Below are positions 32,981-40,722 of a DNA stretch of 64,000 nucleotides, piece after piece. The position numbers were made by a program, and so were the translations under genes. Within the stretch, counting starts at the first letter, position 1. Every line of letters begins with the position of its first letter. Source of the DNA: Tolypocladium sp. Sup5 PDA-1 (lineage: Eukaryota > Ascomycota > Sordariomycetes > Hypocreales > Ophiocordycipitaceae); the NCBI GenBank assembly GCA_000750105.3, contig JPHH03000016.1:186001-250000 (forward strand), written 5' to 3'. The notes under the pieces were generated by a model. That model was not told the origin of the DNA. It was given only the letters and a program-made list of their open reading frames with translations, and searched no databases.

Positions 32981-34582
32981 ATGTCTCTCCTTACTGTCAA
33001 GGACGTCGACCAGCAGTCGGAGATGCTGAAGGAGGAATTCCAACCAAACATAAGTCTGCTGCTAATCACCATCACCAATGGCGTTCTGCTGGCACTGTCC
33101 AGTTTGGCTCAGGCCTGGAACTCCATTACGAAGTACATCCGGAATCTGACAGGACCAACTTTACGCAATGTACCAGAGGTGCCAGGCTATCCGCTGCTGG
33201 GAATTTTTCCTCAAATGTGCAACGAGGGGCTTTTTTCGGCCACCATGAGCAAGCTGTTTGAGGCGGCTCAAGACACCGGCATATCCTGTTCATCGGCGGG
33301 AACAGTCCCAATCATCTTCCTTCGCGATCCGGCCATCATACGCCAAGTTCTAGTTCAGAATCCAGATAACATTACCCGGCTTGCTCCGGATGGTACAGGA
33401 CCGTTCGGTATTATGCATAGAATTACAGGGGACATTGCCGCGTCTGCGGAGGGAAAGGACTGGCACCGTTGGCGGAATGGGTTCCTCAAGGAATTTTCCA
33501 ACTCAACAGCTCTCCGCAGATCCTACGATGGCATGTTGCGCCTTGCGAAACGACATGTCCAAAAAATGATGGCCGAAAAGTCTGGATCAGACCTTGGCCA
33601 GGCTATGCAGGGCTACGCCCTAGACTCTGTCTGGTCTGTCACTTTGGGCGCCGACAACATCTCGGAGTCGGCCAGCGACTTCCTTTCCGTCTGTTCTGGA
33701 TACGGCGATATAGTGGGCAATCCGTCGCATCTTTGGCGTCACTATATTCGAAACTTTCTTTCTGGAAAGGCATACCGGGAGCCAGATCACGTCGAGCAGA
33801 GCGTCAAAGATGGGATTAACAGAGTCTTGAGAAGGCTTTTGGATGACAACATCGCGAACATCAACCCGGAAGAGCCACTAGGTCATGGCAATCTCCTGCA
33901 CTCAACATCGAAGGAATCAGGTGGCTCCTACGAAGCTCCCATCACCGAGGATGTGATGGCCCAGGCTCGTCAAGTAATCTCTCTTGGTCATGAGGCTTCG
34001 ACGCTACTACTGGTTTGGTCAATATATGAGCTTAGCCTCCATCCGGAGGCTATAGAGAAGCTGAGGCACGAGATCCGAGAAAACAGGCGCGACCACGGCG
34101 ATCTCGACTTCGACACGATTCGAACGATGCCCTACCTGGATGCGGTGACGACCGAGCTACTTCGCCTGCACGCTCCCATCTCGAGTACGGCACGAATGGT
34201 GACACGGCCGATTGTGGTTGAAACCCGAACCAACGACACCGTTATACTTCCGCAGGGCGCAAATCTCTTCGCCTCTGTCCATCTTCTACACCGCGACAAG
34301 CAGGTTTGGGGCGACAATGCGGATGAATTCTTGCCGGAGAGATGGGCCGGGCTTCGCGCAAGCACAGCGGAAAGTCGTTGCCAGTATCTCCCATTTTTGG
34401 CGGGACAGAGAGGTTGCCCTAGTTCTAGCTTCGTCACACTGCAGATTAAGACGATGCTTGCCGTTCTCCTTTCACAAGTTGATATAGAACTTCCTAACTC
34501 GTCTGGCTTGGAGAAGGCTGTTGATGGTGTGGTTCGGCCTACAAAACCTGTTCAATATGAGGTTCGGGAGGTATGTATTTAG
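32981..34582 (+). CDS. Cytochrome P450
   Basis: An intronless 533-residue P450. A hydrophobic N-terminal segment (ISLLLITITNGVLLALSSLA, about residues 24-43) suggests an ER anchor, followed by a proline-containing hinge (GPTLRNVPEVPGYPLLGIFP). Helix C is WHRWRNGF. The I-helix reads LGHEASTLLLVW (consensus AGxxTT), helix K has the ExxR motif ELLR, and the meander has LPERW. The heme loop is FLAGQRGCPSSSF with the axial cysteine at about residue 479; the position after the cysteine that is usually Ala-Gly reads Pro-Ser-Ser, a deviation from FxxGxRxCxG. Reaction and CYP family cannot be assigned. The ATG at 32981 is chosen because upstream sequence in frame runs through the inverted-repeat element. 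Its first neighbour downstream is the tandem small-protein array. Confidence 0.85.
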   Translation: MSLLTVKDVDQQSEMLKEEFQPNISLLLITITNGVLLALSSLAQAWNSITKYIRNLTGPTLRNVPEVPGYPLLGIFPQMCNEGLFSATMSKLFEAAQDTGISCSSAGTVPIIFLRDPAIIRQVLVQNPDNITRLAPDGTGPFGIMHRITGDIAASAEGKDWHRWRNGFLKEFSNSTALRRSYDGMLRLAKRHVQKMMAEKSGSDLGQAMQGYALDSVWSVTLGADNISESASDFLSVCSGYGDIVGNPSHLWRHYIRNFLSGKAYREPDHVEQSVKDGINRVLRRLLDDNIANINPEEPLGHGNLLHSTSKESGGSYEAPITEDVMAQARQVISLGHEASTLLLVWSIYELSLHPEAIEKLRHEIRENRRDHGDLDFDTIRTMPYLDAVTTELLRLHAPISSTARMVTRPIVVETRTNDTVILPQGANLFASVHLLHRDKQVWGDNADEFLPERWAGLRASTAESRCQYLPFLAGQRGCPSSSFVTLQIKTMLAVLLSQVDIELPNSSGLEKAVDGVVRPTKPVQYEVREVCI

Positions 34583-35283
34583 ATTGTTTCACTATCAGAC
34601 AGCTTGTTTCGTCCTTTTTGATGCACAAATAAATTGAGATCAGCCTTTTCTGCGTCGATTTCGGCTTGGATCACTCAAACCACTTTATCACCCGCCAGCT
34701 CTCAATGCGGCTGTCGGTTCAAAGTCTCTGGAAACCAAAACTATCTCCCAGGACCCCCGTCACGGGCGTTTCAACTCTCTTGTAGCATTTCTTTTGGCTC
34801 AAAAACCGTTGTGTATATGCAGAGACCTACTCGCCATGATGCCGTCTTTGTCAGTTTACTGCAGCCTCGCGCTGCTTTTGGCGTCCGTGAGCCTCCTCTC
34901 TGGCCTCTTTATCGGGGAGAATCAGCTACAGCCCCGTGAACGCTACAATCAGTATAGAACTGGCGGCTATTCCCAAGCAGCATTTCACGCTAGAATCTCT
35001 CTTACGGCTGATGGCCCATTGTTGGACCCTACCAGTACGGGCATGTAGGTTTTCCAGGTCGTGTTCAGTGACGATGTCTTGTCCCGCATTGCGAATGGCT
35101 CGTGATCCCCACCTGTTCACGGCCACTCCTCAGGCCCTCTCATTGAACGCGAACCAGTGCCAGATGAACTACCTCAGGCTAAATGCCTATAAATCCCCGT
35201 TCAGGGAGATCTGGACTAGCACACCCCTGCGTGCACTGACAGACGGTTCACAAAAGCCCGGCATATCCCTCCTACTCGCTGCC
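34583..35283. other. Intergenic with TATA element of array copy 1
   Basis: About 700 bp after the P450. The reading frame of array copy 1 is open upstream to a GTG at 34936, but TATAAAT at 35188-35194 sits 96 bp before the ATG at 35284, matching the promoter spacing of the other copies, so I treat this stretch as promoter. Confidence 0.5.
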
Positions 35284-35838
35284 ATGGTACGTCCAGGTAA
35301 CAGCCAGCCCTCTCAGGTACGCCGGGTGAGTTGGGCGGATCAGTTCCCGAAATGCGCTGGAGGCGTGCCGGTCAGGAGTGTGCAAGATCTCGTCAGGCAC
35401 CTCGTCTTTCAGCCGGTTACAAGAGACTTCTGGATTCCCATTCCCACAAGGGCCACCCTTGCCCTCTTTTTGTCCGTAGATCCGCCTCGCTTGGACTTTA
35501 GTCCAGAGGATGACCAGAACTTGCGGAAAGAGTTTATTCTAGCCGGACTGCTGCAGGGCATCATGCTCCGCAAATTCATCATGAATGAGCTGAGGGCCAT
35601 GCTGAACGAGACTAGTCCCCATTGCCCGCATTGGCCGGAGGACGGCGGAGTCAGCTGGTGGCGCAAGGTTGAAAGCACGAATGGACTGTTGAGTAGGGAT
35701 ATTCGTGACTTGGAGATACAGTACATATTCCATTGGTACGATCTGAGAACGGACGAGCACATGGCTGCATTGAGGTGGGAGGTGGAAGAGGGCTGGCAGG
35801 TGTACATCGAAACAGCGAGACGGACACTGGAGCAGTGA
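35284..35838 (+). CDS. Tandem family copy 1, unknown function
   Basis: A 184-residue member of a local family I do not recognise. It shares three landmarks with its neighbours: an N-terminal 'VRSVQDLVRHLVFQPVTRDF' segment leading to a WIPIPTRATLALFL box (about residues 50-63), a central LLQGIMLRKFIMNELRAML helix, and a C-terminal Trp-containing helix (WEVEEGWQVYIETARRTLEQ). No signal peptide, membrane helix or known domain is visible. The frame is open further upstream (GTG at 34936), but a TATA box at 35188 and the length of the paralogues favour the ATG at 35284. It is the most diverged intact copy and lacks the AQWW signature. An intron cannot be excluded because GTACGT follows the ATG. 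Confidence 0.5.
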   Translation: MVRPGNSQPSQVRRVSWADQFPKCAGGVPVRSVQDLVRHLVFQPVTRDFWIPIPTRATLALFLSVDPPRLDFSPEDDQNLRKEFILAGLLQGIMLRKFIMNELRAMLNETSPHCPHWPEDGGVSWWRKVESTNGLLSRDIRDLEIQYIFHWYDLRTDEHMAALRWEVEEGWQVYIETARRTLEQ

Positions 35839-36251
35839 AACAGTTTATCGAGCACGTTAGCTTTTGTTTCCAACTACTGACAAGAATCCATGAAAAGCAA
35901 TATGAACACATGATTCGACAGTTACTAAAAGTGGTGCTGAGTCGCGGCCAACAGTCTACAGGAGGTGGTGTGAATCGAGACCTGAGGTAACACCAACATA
36001 TGCCGTCACTGAACAAAGGACGCTTCCTTACTTGATGTGATTGAACAAGAACAAAACAAAGCCTGTGAAAAAGAATTAACAGTTAACTCATTCAGCACAG
36101 CTATGGCACCCCTTCACCAACCCAAGCATGGACAGCAAAAAAGTCGAATATAAATACTGGCGTCTACCCCCAGCACGAGTTGTCAACTTTCTTCCCACCA
36201 ACGTAGCCGCCTCCTTCAGTCGGCACTACGAACACGATTTTATCGCTCATC
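35839..36251. promoter_or_regulatory. Spacer and promoter, array copy 2
   Basis: About 410 bp. TATAAATA at 36149-36156 is 96 bp before the copy 2 ATG. No other feature seen. Confidence 0.45.
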
Positions 36252-36842
36252 ATGGGGATTCTTTTCTGGAAAAAGTCCAAGGCTTCCAAATCTCGACAAG
36301 GCAGCAGCAACGCTCGTGTGCTGACCGAGGATGATCCGTTCAGACAGCCGGCTCTGAAGTGCCTCGGGCCGCTCTTCATCGACGATCTCGACGAACTTGT
36401 CGAGCAGCTCACTATCCGCCCCTTGAATACGGACTTTAAGATTCCATTGCCGACAAAGGGCGCCATCGCACGACTTGAAGAGGAGAATCTCTATCCACCG
36501 CTGGATCTCACGGGCCTGGAGGGAGCGGCAGAAGAGGACGCGCTGCTCGGAATGCAGTACGGCGCAAAGCTCCGCCAGTTTGTGCACTCGGAACTCGACC
36601 AAATGCCGCTGGGGCACCAGCAGGACCAAGAACGCCGCAACTCCCACCAGCGCAAGAAGTTGACCGACTTGCTTCAACACGAGGAGGACAAGCTACACGC
36701 CGATGTCTTCAAAGCTTGCAAGAATCTTTGCGGCGACCGTGCGGCTGATTACATCGCGCCGATCAGTCAGAACATTGAGGATAGATGGAAGATTCACGCA
36801 GGGCTTAAGGGCCTGTTCCATTGGCGCGAGAGGCCTGAGTGA
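36252..36842 (+). CDS. Tandem family copy 2, unknown function
   Basis: A 196-residue, intronless, hydrophilic protein. The basic start MGILFWKKSKASKSRQ is followed by FIDDLDELVEQLTIRPLNTD and the shared box FKIPLPTKGAIARL (about residues 61-74), then GMQYGAKLRQFVHSELDQM and a C-terminal NIEDRWKIHAGLKGLFHW that lines up with the AQWW-AGV segment of copies 3 to 5. It carries an insertion of charged residues (GHQQDQERRNSHQRKKL) not seen in the others. The N-terminus MGxxxWKKS could suggest N-myristoylation, but the consensus is weak. Function unknown. Confidence 0.55.
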   Translation: MGILFWKKSKASKSRQGSSNARVLTEDDPFRQPALKCLGPLFIDDLDELVEQLTIRPLNTDFKIPLPTKGAIARLEEENLYPPLDLTGLEGAAEEDALLGMQYGAKLRQFVHSELDQMPLGHQQDQERRNSHQRKKLTDLLQHEEDKLHADVFKACKNLCGDRAADYIAPISQNIEDRWKIHAGLKGLFHWRERPE

Positions 36843-37406
36843 TGGCTGGGTGACAGTGCGGGTCGGCATCGCGACCTTCCATAACATGGTCTGACGCACA
36901 ACTTCAGGCGCAGAGTTTGAGAGTAGTTTTAGCTGCCAGTTGTCAGAAATCAAGTATGTTTGCAAGTCTGTGTTTGTGTCATTCGCGGTGTCGCAATGCG
37001 TGCCACACGTTGTCCTTGAATTGAAGTTATATGGATATAGTGAATTAACGGGGACACTGATTCGGCGATCATTAACAACTCAACCCCCAGCACCTTAGTC
37101 AGGTTTCTCTACTTCAGACGAAACACGGTCCTCCAAGTAGTGCGTTGGATAGAAATATGCGAGCTCACACGAGTTGTTGTTGCGTAGTGATCGTGCGTGC
37201 GTACGTTGTGTCCTGGAGTGAACGTGTGTATGAAAAGTTGCGTTTTGGTGCTTCATGGCGCATTCAAGCAAAGGTGGTGATAAACAGCAAATTGCATGTT
37301 CGTCATGATAAATACAGTGTTAGTCAAAAGGTATATAAACCCCGGTCTGCCGGGGCAATTGAGGTGTTCGATATCCACCACCGTTTTGCGAAAACCCACC
37401 GCCATC
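36843..37406. promoter_or_regulatory. Spacer and promoter, array copy 3
   Basis: About 560 bp. TATATAAAC at 37332-37340 lies 75 bp before the copy 3 ATG, and GTGATAAAC at 37277-37285 is shared with the copy 5 promoter. Confidence 0.5.
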
Positions 37407-38002
37407 ATGTCTGTCTTGCGTACAAGCCTCAGCTGACCCCTACCCATTTCATAATAAAGGAGCTAAAGACGTTACGTCGCTGGAAGAGCTTGATGTGGAC
37501 TTTTGGGGCTTCCGCACGCTGCCTCAAGCTTTCACATTCCTCTACCGGACAGGGACGTCATGAGACCGCTTGCAGAGCACACCTACAACCACTTTCAGCC
37601 CTTGCAATTGGGCATGATGGAGAATTCATTCGCCGAATTAGAACGCAGACTAAGTGGCCTTATTCACACCTCTCTTCTTCGTCAGTATATCATCAACGAG
37701 CTTCACGAAATGCTGCGCGTTATGGAGTATACAGGAGGGGCAGCCTACGAGCGGGAGGATGCCTGCTACCGAACCCTTCTGGAAACCTAAAGTGTGAAAG
37801 GAAGATTCTCAACGAGGCGTGCGAGAAGCTCGAGGTGAGCTATGCATGTGATGGGGCCCTCTTACGCTGTCTAAACAGCGCCGTCGAGGCACAGTGGTGG
37901 CTCCAGGCAGGCGTGGAGACCAAGGTTTGGAAAATAGGCGCAAACCGCGAACATGTTCCAAACGCCGTAGTGGTTCTCGATGGTTATACACGAGTTCATT
38001 GA
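37407..38002 (+). pseudogene. Tandem family copy 3, multiply frameshifted
   Basis: All landmarks of the family are present, but in different frames. After the ATG (37407) the first frame stops at once (MSVLRTSLS). A second frame carries DVTSLEELDVDFWGFRTLP. A third (from about 37520) reads SSFHIPLPDRDVMRPLAEHT, then LIHTSLLRQYIINELHEML, to a stop at 37790. The original C-terminus continues in another frame: KILNEACEKLEV and SAVEAQWWLQAGVETKVW, ending at 38002. At least three small indels are therefore needed to explain it, and no intron consensus fits the junctions. Promoter elements are preserved. It retains the AQWW segment, so it decayed recently relative to the divergence of the family. 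Confidence 0.6.
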
Positions 38003-38290
38003 AGCATAATAGACGATTAGAACTTTGGCATTCATGTTTGCAAACCAAGGTCGTTCTTCGGGTGCGCGGCCCTATCAGTTGCTCAACCGCCGTTCAGTAC
38101 GAAGTAAACGATTATTCAATTCCTGTTCACTGAACCACGGCGTAACCACACAAAGTCTGGCCATGAATAGCACATTGTATGTTCCTTTTAATGAGCACAT
38201 CCATCGTAAAAACACGTCCATAAACCCTCCAGTCTGCTGGTGTCATTGAGCTTCTTTGTCAGCTGCCTCTTTGCAACAACAAACGCAATC
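38003..38290. promoter_or_regulatory. Spacer and promoter, array copy 4
   Basis: CATAAACC at 38219-38226, 72 bp before the ATG, is a weakened form of the TATATAAAC element. The 5' leader shares TTGAGCTTCTTT with copy 5. Confidence 0.45.
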
Positions 38291-38896
38291 ATGTCCGCTT
38301 CCGCGCAAGCTACAGTCAATCCTCCCGAGCACAACTGGTACATCTGCATTGCAGGAGCGATACCAATCTCTACTATAGGAGATCTGCATGCAAACCTGCC
38401 ATACCGCCCGCTATCCCGAGCTCCCTTTTACTTCCCTCTGCCGACCCCTCAAGTCATCGAGACGCTGGCGCGGGAGACGTGGATGAACGACAACTTTTTG
38501 CCCGTGAGCGTCAATACGGCGGACAGTCAGAGCGAAGACATACAGCTCAGAATAGGCGGTCTTTTCCATGCCTCGCAGGTCCGCCTGTACCTGATCAAGA
38601 CTCTCTACGAGATGGGCGGCCGCTCTGGGAGAATAGATGACCAAGCGGTATATGCAAAGATGATTACGATTCTAGAGCGAGATCGAAACGCGTTGAAGAA
38701 GAAGACCTGGAGCCTGGTAGCGCGTCTGCCACCCAATGACACCCTCGCAAGCCTTGTCATCAACGTCGTCGAGGCGCAGTGGTGGTTCAGGGGAGGTGTC
38801 GATGGCACGAATTGGAACGGCCTCATGGGTGCGGGAACTGTTCCAAGGGCCATATCCATTGAGCCAGATGGCTCTTATAGTATACACCAGCGCTAG
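38291..38896 (+). CDS. Tandem family copy 4, unknown function
   Basis: A 201-residue protein from the ATG at 38291 (MSASAQATVNPPEHNWYICI). Family landmarks: ISTIGDLHANLPYRPLSRAP, the FYFPLPTPQVIETLA box (about residues 46-60), IGGLFHASQVRLYLIKTLYE, then NVVEAQWWFRGGVDGTNW near residue 163, and a short tail. It pairs closely with copy 5: RIGGLFHASQ is identical in both. The in-frame GTG 17 codons upstream would add a hydrophobic leader but is not an ATG and lies in the conserved 5' leader, so I reject it as the start. No enzyme motif, membrane segment or signal peptide is visible. The function is unknown. Confidence 0.6.
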   Translation: MSASAQATVNPPEHNWYICIAGAIPISTIGDLHANLPYRPLSRAPFYFPLPTPQVIETLARETWMNDNFLPVSVNTADSQSEDIQLRIGGLFHASQVRLYLIKTLYEMGGRSGRIDDQAVYAKMITILERDRNALKKKTWSLVARLPPNDTLASLVINVVEAQWWFRGGVDGTNWNGLMGAGTVPRAISIEPDGSYSIHQR

Positions 38897-39158
38897 TCGC
38901 GGACTTTTATTGTGAATACGATTCACTGACACTTTGCTCTCATCTCGTTCTGCCGATGATTCTGACGTCAAGTAACGTGAGCATATACAGTTAATCTTAG
39001 TGAATCACCGCAAAAAGCAAATAGCAGTGATAAACGGCACTTTTCGTTCTCTTTTAGATAACGATGACGCTCTTTGAACAGATATATAAACTCCCCTCTA
39101 CTCTGTCGAGATAGTTGAGCTTCTTTATCCGCCACGGTTTACGGAAACAACCACAATC
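38897..39158. promoter_or_regulatory. Spacer and promoter, array copy 5
   Basis: TATATAAAC at 39083-39091 is 76 bp before the ATG, with the upstream GTGATAAAC element at 39027-39035, the same pair and similar spacing as in front of copy 3. Confidence 0.5.
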
Positions 39159-39758
39159 ATGCCCTACTCTGTTGAAGCCACGACCGACCCCATTCAGGTG
39201 TATAGGTACTATCTCTTCGTTACAGGACCAATGACTATCAGTACACTGGAAGACCTCAATGTGGCCTTGAAATACCGGCCGCTGCCTGGAACTCCCCTGT
39301 ACCTTCCCCTGCCGACTGTAGAAGCTATTGAGGCGCTGGCGCTGCAGACGCGGCACAAATATCCGAAGGTGAGCATGTGTGCGGCGGATAATCCAATCGA
39401 CGATGTGCAGCGCAGGATAGGCGGTCTTTTCCACGCCTCGCAGCTGCGGCAATACATGATCAACCATCTCTTCGAAATGCAACGCAGCTCCAGAAGGGAG
39501 GACGACGATGCGCGCAACACGATGCGGGAGGTGATATTTTCCAGGCTAAGGGAAAACCTTGAGAGTGATCGAGTGGCATTAAGGCGCAAGATTGTCCACG
39601 TGTCAAATCACCTACCAAGACACGACGTCCTCATGGGCCACATACTCGATGTAATTGACGCTCAGTGGTGGCTCTGGGCAGGCGTCGACGGTAAGGCCTG
39701 GCATGGTTCAATGCCAGGTGTAGACCGTGCGACCGCCCCAAGAGCGATAGTTGGTTGA
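39159..39758 (+). CDS. Tandem family copy 5, unknown function
   Basis: A 199-residue intronless protein. Landmarks: ISTLEDLNVALKYRPLPGTP, LYLPLPTVEAIEALALQT (about residues 47-64), RIGGLFHASQLRQYMINHLF, a charged helical region (REVIFSRLRENLESDRVALR), and VIDAQWWLWAGVDGKAWHG near residue 167. Predicted mostly helical from its composition. It is the last and, with copy 4, the best-preserved member of the array. No catalytic signature, signal peptide or membrane helix is visible. All members share orientation and promoter layout, which points to unequal crossing-over as their origin. Confidence 0.6.
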   Translation: MPYSVEATTDPIQVYRYYLFVTGPMTISTLEDLNVALKYRPLPGTPLYLPLPTVEAIEALALQTRHKYPKVSMCAADNPIDDVQRRIGGLFHASQLRQYMINHLFEMQRSSRREDDDARNTMREVIFSRLRENLESDRVALRRKIVHVSNHLPRHDVLMGHILDVIDAQWWLWAGVDGKAWHGSMPGVDRATAPRAIVG

Positions 39759-40722
39759 GAACCCCTTTATGGTGCGCATACTAGATGGTTATTGTGCAGG
39801 TTATTTGGCGTGTAGGGTTGAAAAGCCCTGCTTTGTCTACGATCCTAGCGAAGATTTATAGACGCAGCACGTTTACCTTCAAAGACTCTCGAAGGTAACC
39901 AAGTCTTCTTAAGATTGTTCCTAAATTTGTAACAAAAGTCTAACAAAAGTCTACTTCCTCGTCTATGGCACGAAGACAAGCACTCTTCAACTCCTCTATC
40001 TTTAGTGCGTAGTTCACTGTAAACGAGAACTCCAAAGGGCTTCAGGCACTCTTTCTGGCCAGTGTCAAGCATCAAGTGAGGAAAGGGATGCGTCAGGATG
40101 CGATCCGAGGACCAGACGCCGTGGAGGCCCTGGGCCAAGCAAGGCCTGGAGCTACGCAGCGCAATTGCCGCTGTCACTGACCTTGATATGATGGATGGCA
40201 ATTGAGCAAGGAGAATAATATTTGTGCCTTGCTTTGGAGGAATAGCGGTCCTTTCCTCTCTTGTGCGCAAAGTTGTAATGAATGTATTATCGGACACTGA
40301 TTCACTACAACTGTAGCGGTCGTTTGGCAGGCTCTGGGGCCCTGGGCACCTGCTGAAGTGTTTGCCCATCCACCCACACGCCGCCAACACAGGCACGTGC
40401 CCCTGCCCAGCGCCTACACGACTGCCTTTGTTCCGACTTCACGTTTGCTCTCCTCCTAAAGTACATCGATAAACCCGCAACGTTCATGCCCTTTTACCCG
40501 TCGTTTGTTTCCTTCGCTCTTCGCTCTTTTGCTCCCTAGGCGTTGGTCCGTTGTTGTTCTCTTCTCGAGAGGTGCAAACTGTGGAACCCATCATCCAGTC
40601 ATCCACCTTTGGCGACTCAATCCCAACTCTTGAACTTGCGACGATACCCGGGATGCAGGACGGCCGACTCTAGAGTGTCGCTGCGCCTTTGTTGGAGCTT
40701 TTCGGAGCTTGCCGGCGCCGTC
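39759..40722. other. Intergenic, about 960 bp, DCL1 upstream region
   Basis: A minus-strand frame of up to 174 codons from an ATG (40369 to 39845) is open but has no domain I recognise. Pyrimidine-rich stretches at 40495-40540 are typical of fungal core promoters. Confidence 0.4.

Noticed and set aside
34936..35283. N-terminal extension of array copy 1 from a GTG at 34936
   Set aside because: No ATG at that point, a TATA box lies inside it at 35188, and the extension has no counterpart in the other copies.
38240..38290. Hydrophobic leader (signal-peptide-like) on array copy 4
   Set aside because: It would start at GTG and lies within the 5' leader shared with copy 5, whose ATG aligns with 38291.
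39845..40369. Minus-strand frame of up to 174 codons upstream of DCL1
   Set aside because: No recognisable domain, and it lies in the expected promoter region of DCL1. Left as unexplained rather than called.
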